NCBI GenBank assembly: GCA_029779375.1
Contig: JAKPAR010000031.1
Location: forward strand, 1-8,749
DNA length: 8,749 nt
Direction of reading: 5' to 3'
Origin: Bacillota bacterium
Lineage (GTDB): Bacteria; Bacillota; Clostridia; Tissierellales; Sporanaerobacteraceae
Position numbers and translations under genes: made by a program
The notes under the pieces: generated by a model
Told to the model about the DNA's origin: nothing
The model's database searches: none
What the model saw: the letters and a program-made list of their open reading frames with translations, nothing else
In this document: positions 1 through 4,812 of the stretch, piece after piece
How the letters are laid out: every line of letters starts with the position of its first letter
Position numbering within the stretch: the first letter of the stretch is position 1

Positions 1-58
1 ATATCATGAATAAGCTCATAGATTTTCTTAATTTTTGTTAACTATTTAACATATAAAT

Positions 59-107
59 AGCCCTCACCTCATGACAAAGGACGATTTTATGTCATAAGGT
101 GAGGGCT
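59..107. repeat. Large hairpin unit A, copy 1
   Basis: The outer arms AGCCCTCACCT and AGGTGAGGGCT pair over 11 bp, then after one C/A mismatch ATGACA pairs with TGTCAT, leaving a loop of about 13 bases. Read on the minus strand, the centre contains AATCGTCC between GACA and TGTC, which resembles the core of unit B (117-147) in opposite orientation. No good T-tract follows on either strand, so it is not an obvious terminator. Confidence 0.85.
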
Positions 108-116
108 TTACTACTC

Positions 117-147
117 TGCGACAGTGAGAACCGTCCCCGCTGTAGCA
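117..147. repeat. REP-like imperfect palindrome unit B, copy 1
   Basis: TGCGACAG and CTGTAGCA form 8-base arms with one mismatch around an asymmetric centre containing GAGAACCGTCCCC. Imperfect palindromes with a GAACCGTCCC-type core are, from memory, scattered between genes in many Firmicutes, some near REP-associated tyrosine transposases. That assignment is recollection and inference, not something the sequence proves. Confidence 0.6.
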
Positions 148-194
148 CTATGTATATAATAAAACAGATAAAGCTTGGGATGAATTAAAAAATC

Positions 195-244
195 AAAAAA
201 ATAAAAAAGGCTTACAATGAAAGCTTTTAGCAATCAAGGAAACC
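195..244 (-). terminator. Possible intrinsic terminator, repeat copy 1
   Basis: On the minus strand an imperfect stem (GGTTT at one end, AAGCC at the other, one G-U pair, internal loops) is followed by TTTTTTATTTTTTT. The T-tract is strong but the stem is weak, so the call is tentative. The same sequence recurs at 687-736. Confidence 0.35.
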
Positions 245-251
245 TTTTTTG

Positions 252-438
252 ATACATTAAATAAATATTCTAAAGCTTCACCATCACTATTATTATCTAA
301 AAAATTATCTTTTTCATTCACTACATGTATTACAAATAATTTATCATTATCATTCTTTAACATCTCATAGCCACTTAATATTAATCTTTCACAAGTTTTT
401 TGTTGAGTAACACATACCATGACATTTCTATTTTTCAT
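252..438 (-). pseudogene. Universal-stress-protein-like gene, 5' fragment
   Basis: The first 62 codons of a gene whose start is convincing: ATG at 436-438 lies 7 nt after GGAGG (446-450). The product opens MKNRNVMVCVTQQKTCERLI, then has LFVIHVV and GEALEYLFNVSK. This resembles the N-terminal half of a UspA-like alpha/beta nucleotide-binding protein of the kind found in clostridia (first beta strand, helix, second beta strand). Usp proteins are normally about 140 residues, so more than half is missing. At 251/252 the frame runs into the direct repeat and adds about 19 unrelated residues before a stop at 193-195. The fragment lies between the two repeat copies, which implies the gene was cut by the repeat insertion or by recombination. 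It is probably not functional. The family call rests on motif memory. Confidence 0.6.
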
Positions 439-535
439 CAAAAATCCTCCTTTAAAAAAAGTACGGCCATTATCATTATATCATGAATAAGCTCATAGAT
501 TTTCTTAATTTTTGTTAACTATTTAACATATAAAT

Positions 536-584
536 AGCCCTCACCTCATGACAAAGGACGATTTTATGTCATAAGGTGAGGGCT
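536..584. repeat. Large hairpin unit A, copy 2
   Basis: Identical to 59-107: an 11-bp outer stem, one mismatch, a 6-bp inner stem and a loop of about 13 bases. The minus-strand core carries AATCGTCC. Confidence 0.85.
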
Positions 585-593
585 TTACTACTC

Positions 594-624
594 TGCGACA
601 GTGAGAACCGTCCCCGCTGTAGCA
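594..624. repeat. REP-like imperfect palindrome unit B, copy 2
   Basis: Identical to 117-147, with TGCGACAG and CTGTAGCA arms and the ACCGTCCCC core on the plus strand. It lies 9 bases from unit A and points the opposite way, giving a head-to-head pair. Confidence 0.6.
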
Positions 625-686
625 CTAGGCAAAAGTGGAATATGTATATAATAAAACAGATAAAGCTTGGGATGAATTAAAAAATC

Positions 687-736
687 AAAAAAATAAAAAA
701 GGCTTACAATGAAAGCTTTTAGCAATCAAGGAAACC
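687..736 (-). terminator. Possible intrinsic terminator, repeat copy 2
   Basis: Same sequence as 195-244: a weak imperfect stem and a strong minus-strand T-tract. It is placed 30 nt beyond the stop codon of the stalk-domain gene (766-1665), so it could end that transcript. The stem is weak, so confidence is low. Confidence 0.4.
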
Positions 737-741
737 TTTTT

Positions 742-765
742 TGCGACAGTTCTCTCGCTGTCGCA
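742..765. repeat. REP-like hairpin unit C beside a stop codon
   Basis: TGCGACAG and CTGTCGCA form a perfect 8-bp stem around an 8-base loop. It abuts the TAA stop (766-768) of the stalk-domain gene. On the minus strand the interior reads GCGAGAGAAC, like unit B's arm and core with the CGTCCCC part missing. The repeat copy ends inside its first two bases. On the minus strand it is followed by A's rather than T's, so it is not a terminator for the neighbouring gene by itself. Confidence 0.6.
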
Positions 766-1665
766 TTATCCAGCAAATGAAAAGGCATCTTTCGAATAGG
801 GATCAAATTTATAGATGACATAATTTGCTCCTTGATAAAATACATATACATCACCTGTATATTTGTCTACAAAAAAATCAAATACAACTGGTATTATATA
901 ATATCTATCATTCTCACCCTTTATATACAACTTATTGGAAATAAAATTTCTCCATCCATCTTCTTCACTCAAGTTTTTATCTGATAAATTACCTTTGTAA
1001 GATTCGTATTTTTTCCCATAAACTGTTTCATATGCCTTTTCAAGTTCTTTTCTGAGAATGGCTAACGCCTCTTCATTCGAAAGAGGTTCTACAAACGTTG
1101 GATACTTATTGATCATGATCTGTTTATAGTTGGGTAAAATAGGAAATTGTCCTTCAACAATATTTTCTCCATCATAATAATTGAATTTTGCCCCAAATTG
1201 TTCAGAAATAAATTTTAAAGGTACATATATTTTATCTTCTATTTTTTGTGTTTCAATATCCAATGCGTAATTTTCATTATTTACTCTGGCATACTTTTCA
1301 TTAATGAATAAATCAATTTTTTTGCCCTTAAGAGTTACAGAAATTATATCTTCATTATCGTTTTCTTTGATCTTTGCATTAAATAGAGTAGAAATAACCT
1401 CGGTAGGAACAATAGGCTCCCCATCAACAATTTTTACAATAGCTCCTTCAACTATAGAACCATTAAAAAACAAAAAAACATTTTCTTTGAGGTTAAGCAT
1501 TTCTTCTGAACCATCACAGTACTCAATTATAGGCTGCTCTTCATCAAATCTGATATTAAGATAACTTATATTCGTAGATTCTATCTTACTATTAGTGTAA
1601 AATCTATATAATAAAACTACAACAATTCCTAAACTAGCAATAAACAAAGGTAATTTTAATGTCAT
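766..1665 (-). CDS. Membrane-anchored copper-amine-oxidase-like stalk-domain protein
   Basis: A 299-residue protein with one N-terminal hydrophobic segment (about residues 5-22) and no lipobox or clear cleavage site, so it is probably anchored in the membrane and faces outward. Residues about 80-165 look like a copper amine oxidase N-terminal-like stalk domain (PF07833): IVPTEVISTLFNAKI, then a beta-rich part, then KIYVPLKFISEQFGAK, the typical repeated 'VP.r.isE.fGa.v' pattern. In bacteria this domain is common in envelope proteins and has no known catalysis. Residues 180-299 form a separate region I do not recognise, rich in aromatic residues near the end. The start is supported by AGAAGG (1673-1678), 7 nt upstream of the ATG. 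No clear promoter lies directly upstream; a 40-base hairpin does. The frame is intact, although the genes upstream of it are decayed. Its exact role is unknown. Confidence 0.85.
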   Translation of the reverse strand: MTLKLPLFIASLGIVVVLLYRFYTNSKIESTNISYLNIRFDEEQPIIEYCDGSEEMLNLKENVFLFFNGSIVEGAIVKIVDGEPIVPTEVISTLFNAKIKENDNEDIISVTLKGKKIDLFINEKYARVNNENYALDIETQKIEDKIYVPLKFISEQFGAKFNYYDGENIVEGQFPILPNYKQIMINKYPTFVEPLSNEEALAILRKELEKAYETVYGKKYESYKGNLSDKNLSEEDGWRNFISNKLYIKGENDRYYIIPVVFDFFVDKYTGDVYVFYQGANYVIYKFDPYSKDAFSFAG

Positions 1666-1698
1666 ATCCTACCCTTCTCTCTTTTAAAAATATAGGAA

Positions 1699-1738
1699 TA
1701 ATAGATAGTGCATTGTAATTATAATGCACTATCTATTA
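1699..1738. repeat. Perfect 16-bp inverted repeat between genes
   Basis: TAATAGATAGTGCATT (1699-1714) and its exact reverse complement (1723-1738) enclose an 8-base loop. It lies between the remnant amidase gene (1751-2058) and the stalk-domain gene (start 1665). On the minus strand it is followed by TTCCTATATTTTT, an interrupted T-tract, so it may be the terminator of the amidase transcript. Alternatives are a transcript-stabilising hairpin or a small inserted palindrome. Confidence 0.8.
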
Positions 1739-1750
1739 GTTATAAATTAT

Positions 1751-2058
1751 CTATTCATCACCCAAAATACTACTGTATGGCATAAAGAATTTAGACCTGT
1801 TAAGATAATTGCCACTAGTTAATAAGGTTTCTCTACCACTTTTTTTGTACTCGAATGATCGGCATAGTAGATTTTTGAACCATCACCATAGGTAATAAGG
1901 CCTACATGACTGGCATCTGTCACAAACAATATACTTCCTGCAAATACTGACTTTGTCTTTGTAGTGGAGTAAAAATAGTCTCTATCTGTCAAATAAGTAG
2001 TCACTCCTTCATATTTGCCCGAACCACTTTGTTTATAATAACCAGTTCTGTACCACAT
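1751..2058 (-). pseudogene. Remnant secreted amidase (Amidase_6-like)
   Basis: The open frame 2058-1819 encodes 79 residues that include TGYYKQSGSGKY, AGSILFVTDASHVGLITYG and KIYYADHSS. These resemble the C-terminal half of the putative amidase domain PF12671, secreted cysteine amidases in which SHVG supplies a histidine. The N-terminal part with the catalytic cysteine is absent, and the ATG at 2056-2058 has no ribosome binding site. The frame hits TAA at 1819-1821, but moving one frame there gives a sensible tail, TSGNYLNRSKFFMPYSSIL, ending at TAG 1751-1753. So a single-base indel near 1819-1825 seems to have broken the end. Upstream (2059-2257) every minus-strand frame carries stops. Family call is by motif memory; that the gene is dead is well supported. 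Confidence 0.55.
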
Positions 2059-2257
2059 ATACTATATCAAGCTCTAAAAACTCACTCTTGGTGTAGTATA
2101 TCTCTTCAATTATTTATATACTAACCACACTATCCAACTACAGGCTCTTAGCGGTAAAAGATTTTATGGTTATTAGTCATATAAACCTAAATTTGCACCT
2201 TATCTTCTCTACTAGCTAATATAAATTTAACTTTCCTTCTACATATAACTTCTCTAA

Positions 2258-2511
2258 TCAATACTTTCTTTCTACCGAAATATTCGCTGTCTCCGTCACT
2301 CCATTTCTTGTCATTTTTGCAGTTACACTAAGGCGATATGTATAGCCTTTTTAACAGCTTCCATTTCAAAAAATGATAGTGATTCTCCTTTTGAATTTTC
2401 ATTGGTATCACATCCTTTCATTTTATAAAGCTTTTTATGCTCTTGCTTAAATAACGTTTGAAAGAATGTTTTCCCTACAAGATTTTCAAAGCTTTTTAAT
2501 TTGTTTTTCAT
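2258..2511 (-). pseudogene. Decayed small gene, possible secreted-protein remnant
   Basis: Two overlapping minus-strand frames look like parts of one damaged gene. The first, 2511-2323, opens with ATG and encodes 62 residues (MKNKLKSFENLVGKTF...) with no ribosome binding site. The second, 2350-2258, opens straight after a stop and encodes KGYTYRLSVTAKMTRNGV then TETANISVERKY and a TGA. That piece has the alternating beta-strand pattern of the last domain of small secreted proteins. The frames meet at an A5 run (2348-2352), where one inserted base would join AVKK to GYTYRL. I do not recognise the family. The 199 bases below it (2059-2257) hold only short stop-rich frames. Confidence 0.35.
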
Positions 2512-2523
2512 TACAATATGTTT

Positions 2524-3040
2524 TTATATATTTTCCAATATATATTCTGCTATTTTTTTCAATTCATCCACAGGTATTTTACCCCACAGATCGAAGGTAT
2601 GACCATCCATATTCCATATAACTCCATTATCAAACTTATCACCTATGACACTTATAGAGAACGCCTCATTACCCAGTACTACACATCTATCTATTTTATG
2701 GTTTTTGTTATCGACAGATATATTTGTTATGCTGCCTTCTGGGTGATAAGAAAATCTATTTTTGTCACCTTGATTATTTATAAACTCCATATTTGTAATA
2801 CGGCCTAGCACTTCATACTTTTTCATACCATTCAACAAGGACCTTTCCAACTGCTGCACGAACTTCAATATTAAAAAACAATGTACCAAACAACAAGCCT
2901 AGTACAATAATAAAAATTGAATATATCTTGGCGAGTTGTTCATTTGTTGGAATTGAGTCAATCTCTTCATTAAAATCATCAATAACTGCTTGACGGAATA
3001 ACGCTTCAAAAATTACATCATTTACTTGATCTTTATTTAT
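2524..3040 (-). pseudogene. Broken anti-sigma-like membrane protein gene (DUF4367-like)
   Basis: Two halves lie in different frames. The N-terminal half (3031-2816) reads DQVNDVIFEALFRQAVIDDF, then EEIDSIPTNEQLAKIYS, then a hydrophobic segment (IFIIVLGLLFGTLFF), then EVRAAVGKVLVEWYEKV and TGA at 2813-2815. The C-terminal half (2826-2524) reads MKKYEVLGRITNMEF, then FSYHPEGSITNISVDN, then VIWNMDGHTFDLWG, then IPVDELKKIAEYI. From memory this is the layout of proteins encoded just after such sigma factors in Firmicutes: cytoplasmic anti-sigma region, one membrane helix, extracytoplasmic DUF4367-like domain. Three lesions are visible. The expected start just before NKDQVND is ATA (3038-3040), with no other start upstream in frame. 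The link between AKIYS and the membrane helix looks shortened. The frame changes around 2813-2826. It overlaps the sigma-factor stop, as expected for a coupled pair. Confidence 0.6.
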
Positions 3041-3590
3041 TATACTTCACATCCTTCTCCATAAGCCTACGAACTTTTTCCTTCGCTCTCATAATTCGTG
3101 TATCAACATGTTTCGGAGTCATGCCAAGAACTTCGCCGATTTCTTCATATGACATATTTTGGATATACTTCATTATCAATACCTGCTTGCTTATTTCATC
3201 AATTGAATTCATATATTTACATATAAGTTCATACTCAGATTCAAAAATAACCTGATCATCAATAGGCATCTCACCTGACTCAAGAAATATTTCTAATTCC
3301 TCTATTGATTTATTGGCAAAAGGTTTTTGCTTTCTTAATATATCAATGCATTTATTTCTCACTATAATAACGGCCGAGCGACGGAAATCCATACGGTCTA
3401 ATTTTAAATATTTTTCTTTTCCCTGTATGATAGATATAAAAGCATCATGTACCGCATCCTCAGCCATATGTTGATTGCCCATAATTTTCTTGGCATATAT
3501 AAGTAGAGCATATTTATGATCCTCATATAGATCAGTCATCTTTTTTCGTTCCTGCTCCGTATCAAGCATGGATAAATAAATAGTCAGCAA
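3033..3590 (-). CDS. Sigma-70 family (ECF-type) RNA polymerase sigma factor
   Basis: A 185-residue protein with the two-domain layout of ECF-like sigma factors. Region 2 spans about residues 20-90 (LYEDHKYALLIYAKKIMG, AEDAVHDAFISII, then VRNKCIDILRK). Region 4 spans about 125-175, with a helix-turn-helix around 147-170 (SYEEIGEVLGMTPKHVDTRI, then MRAKEKVRRL). It directs RNA polymerase to a small set of promoters, normally held in check by a cognate membrane anti-sigma factor. I place the start at a TTG (3588-3590) because AAGGTGGGAG lies just upstream; an in-frame ATG at 3606-3608 would put that site inside the gene and has no ribosome binding site of its own. The frame is intact, but the adjoining anti-sigma-like gene is broken. 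If this protein is made it may be unregulated, or it may be kept inactive by low expression. Target genes are unknown. Confidence 0.85.
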   Translation of the reverse strand: MLTIYLSMLDTEQERKKMTDLYEDHKYALLIYAKKIMGNQHMAEDAVHDAFISIIQGKEKYLKLDRMDFRRSAVIIVRNKCIDILRKQKPFANKSIEELEIFLESGEMPIDDQVIFESEYELICKYMNSIDEISKQVLIMKYIQNMSYEEIGEVLGMTPKHVDTRIMRAKEKVRRLMEKDVKYNK

Positions 3591-3594
3591 TTTT

Positions 3595-3604
3595 CTCCCA
3601 CCTT
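3595..3604 (-). promoter_or_regulatory. Ribosome binding site that sets the sigma factor start
   Basis: AAGGTGGGAG on the minus strand, ending 4 nt before a TTG codon (3588-3590). The AGGTGG core is 7 nt from that TTG. It lies inside the frame if the ATG at 3606-3608 is used, which argues for TTG initiation. Confidence 0.65.
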
Positions 3605-3648
3605 TCATCTGAGTAAATTTGTTTTAGTATATTTTTATAGTTATATTC

Positions 3649-3654
3649 ATTATA
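3649..3654 (-). promoter_or_regulatory. Possible -10 box of the sigma factor gene
   Basis: TATAAT on the minus strand, about 60 nt before the proposed start codon. A poor -35 candidate, TTAGTC, lies 18 nt upstream. The rest of 3609-3742 is AT-rich with no other feature I can support. The promoter could instead be ECF-type and self-recognised, which I cannot decide from one sequence. Confidence 0.3.
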
Positions 3655-3742
3655 ATACACCATATACAATTAGACTAATATTTCCAAGATACAATTTAAG
3701 ATAGATAACATGATTTTTAACTCAAGATAAATCAAATGTTTG

Positions 3743-3774
3743 CAAAAAAACAAAAAAGCGACTTAAAGTCGCTT
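3743..3774 (-). terminator. Intrinsic terminator of selC
   Basis: On the minus strand AAGCGAC and GTCGCTT form a perfect 7-bp stem with a 5-base loop, followed by TTTTTTGTTTTTTT. It begins 8 nt after the encoded CCA end of the tRNA and is a textbook rho-independent terminator. Confidence 0.9.
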
Positions 3775-3782
3775 ATAATCTT

Positions 3783-3879
3783 TGGCGGGAGTATGTGAGA
3801 ATCGAACTCACCCAAGAGGCTCCTAACCCCTCGCGCTGGTTTTGAAGACCAGAGAGCCCACCAGGACTCATCTACCCCC
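3783..3879 (-). tRNA. selC: Selenocysteine tRNA, anticodon TCA
   Basis: A 97-nt tRNA with the unusual selenocysteine plan. It has an 8-nt acceptor arm (GGGGGTAG with ATACTCCC), 2 linker bases, a 6-bp D-stem (GAGTCC/GGGCTC) with a 4-base loop, a 5-bp anticodon stem (CTGGT/ACCAG) around CTTCAAA, a 24-base variable region, a 5-bp T-stem (GTGAG/CTCAC) with TTCGATT, discriminator G and encoded CCA. The anticodon TCA (3843-3845) reads UGA. The D-arm and linker match the Escherichia coli selC layout exactly. The eighth acceptor pair is G-A and the fourth a G-T wobble. It is charged with serine, converted to selenocysteinyl-tRNA and delivered by SelB, encoded about 3.1 kb upstream on the same strand. 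It has its own promoter and terminator, so it is probably transcribed alone as well as by read-through. Confidence 0.97.
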
Positions 3880-3898
3880 AAAATTAATGCCATGTTTT

Positions 3899-3927
3899 AT
3901 TATAAGACATAATGTGCTATTTTTCAA
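3899..3927 (-). promoter_or_regulatory. Sigma-A-type promoter of selC
   Basis: On the minus strand, TTGAAA (3922-3927) and a perfect TATAAT (3899-3904) are separated by 17 bp. Transcription would begin near 3892, about 13 nt before the mature tRNA 5' end. This is the best promoter in the window, lying in the 55-nt gap after the lipoprotein stop codon. Confidence 0.85.
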
Positions 3928-3934
3928 GTTTTTT

Positions 3935-4795
3935 TTAATATATAATTCCTTCTATCAAAAAACCATCTTCATTGTTAATAAGTTCTAAATTTCTCTGAAC
4001 CTTTTTTACATTACCATTTTCATAAGTGATTGTATATTTAACATTCATTTTTATTTCATCTGAATATTTGTATACTATATAGTCTTCGATATTGTAACTA
4101 ATTATGCCTTTAAACTCTTCTATTAAATAAGCCTTTAAAGTATTGTATTTAAAAGTATCCATATCTTTTATATTTAACATAGATATACTTTTATCATAAC
4201 TATGATTTAATATGCAATCATAGTAACTATTTATTATCGAAATAGGACTTATATATTTTTTAGAAACTATCATATCGCTAAATTCAAAAGGTTCTCTAAT
4301 ACAATAATGTTTATATAAGACATCTCTTGTTTTTCCATCTATAAGTATCTGAACTTTATTTATAGATGGAATAGAAGTCAAAGAATTGACAATAGAATAT
4401 ATTACAAAGGCTTCCTCCTTTTCAGTATACTCTTTTCCCACTAAATCACTTGAAAAACTTACATAAGCTATGCCATCATTTATATCAATAGATAATATTT
4501 TAGTATTAGATGGTATAAGATTTTTTATTTTTTTTGTAGAAGAGCCCTTTAACAATTCACTTATAACCATCTCTTCTATTTTGACATTTTTTCTTGGCAC
4601 AACTCTAAATTCTGGAACTAAATAATCCAGTGACTCATTTGGATAATAAAGAATAATTTCAAGTTTGTCGTCTGGTAAAGGGTTTATTGGAGGAAAATTA
4701 TTGCTTTCTTCATTTATTACATCATATTTTTCACAAGATGTAATAGTTATACAAATTATAAATACGAATAATATAATTAAATATTTTTTACTCAT
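3935..4795 (-). CDS. GerMN-domain lipoprotein of a two-component operon
   Basis: A 286-residue protein with a lipoprotein signal peptide (residues 1-20, hydrophobic core, lipobox TITSC, lipidated Cys21), so it is anchored outside the membrane. Residues about 45-165 fit the GerMN domain (PF10646): LEIILYYPNESLDYLVPEFR, KNVKIEEMVISELLKG, the ILSIDINDGIAYVSFSSDL segment and INKVQILIDG. The domain occurs in sporulation/germination protein GerM and in actinobacterial LpqB. Residues 170-286 form a second, unrecognised domain. The start is set by GGGGGA (4801-4806), 5 nt before the ATG; a start 7 codons earlier would overlap the kinase stop and bury that site. The gene follows the kinase with almost no gap, so the two are probably co-transcribed, and the protein may modulate the kinase's external domain. 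That role is inference. I see no terminator between it and selC. Confidence 0.85.
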   Translation of the reverse strand: MSKKYLIILFVFIICITITSCEKYDVINEESNNFPPINPLPDDKLEIILYYPNESLDYLVPEFRVVPRKNVKIEEMVISELLKGSSTKKIKNLIPSNTKILSIDINDGIAYVSFSSDLVGKEYTEKEEAFVIYSIVNSLTSIPSINKVQILIDGKTRDVLYKHYCIREPFEFSDMIVSKKYISPISIINSYYDCILNHSYDKSISMLNIKDMDTFKYNTLKAYLIEEFKGIISYNIEDYIVYKYSDEIKMNVKYTITYENGNVKKVQRNLELINNEDGFLIEGIIY

Positions 4796-4800
4796 ATATA

Positions 4801-4806
4801 TCCCCC
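4801..4806 (-). promoter_or_regulatory. Ribosome binding site that sets the lipoprotein start
   Basis: GGGGGA on the minus strand, 5 nt before the ATG at 4793-4795 and just downstream of the kinase stop codon (4813-4815). It favours the signal-peptide start over the upstream ATG at 4814-4816. Confidence 0.65.
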
Positions 4807-4812
4807 AAAACA

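Larger units (their letters stand above)
1..251. repeat. Long direct repeat, copy 1
   Basis: This stretch is identical base for base to 478-743, except that copy 2 carries 15 extra bases at 628-642, between the positions matching 150 and 151 here. It begins at the window edge, so the true left boundary is unknown. It contains a large hairpin (59-107), a smaller imperfect palindrome (117-147) and a T-rich terminator-like stretch for the minus strand (195-244). I see no coding region of its own; the minus-strand frame entering from the Usp-like fragment runs on to a stop at 193 but is unlike that family. Near-perfect identity implies a recent duplication or insertion. Confidence 0.95.
478..743. 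repeat. Long direct repeat, copy 2
   Basis: Second copy of the repeat at 1-251, offset by 477 up to base 627 and by 492 from base 643, the difference being a 15-bp segment at 628-642. The copies part company after base 743, where this one continues into a hairpin (742-765) that copy 1 lacks. The gene-free stretch 439-765 therefore holds the RBS and upstream region of the Usp-like fragment (439-477), this repeat copy and the terminal hairpin. No gene is supported inside it. Confidence 0.95.

Noticed and set aside
59..107. Unit A hairpin as an intrinsic terminator
   Set aside because: The stem is strong, but it is followed by TTTACTACT on the plus strand and ATTTATATG on the minus strand, neither a good T-tract.
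1..743. CRISPR array or insertion sequence with a transposase
   Set aside because: There are only two long repeat copies with no regular spacers, and neither the repeat nor the 226-base middle encodes a transposase or integrase domain.
1304..1564. Plus-strand open frame of 86 codons inside the stalk-domain gene
   Set aside because: It is opposite an intact gene with a ribosome binding site and domain match; no independent support.
2518..2808. Plus-strand open frame of 96 codons
   Set aside because: It mirrors the anti-sigma-like C-terminal half, whose minus-strand translation has clear domain character; no ribosome binding site is evident.
2813..2815. TGA in the anti-sigma-like N-terminal half as a selenocysteine codon, given selB and selC nearby
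   Set aside because: The frame beyond it gives no related protein, the continuing domain is in another frame, no SECIS-like hairpin is evident, and the family is not known to use selenocysteine.
3606..3608. ATG as start of the sigma factor
   Set aside because: It has no ribosome binding site, and the clear AAGGTGGGAG site lies downstream of it, positioned for the TTG at 3588-3590.
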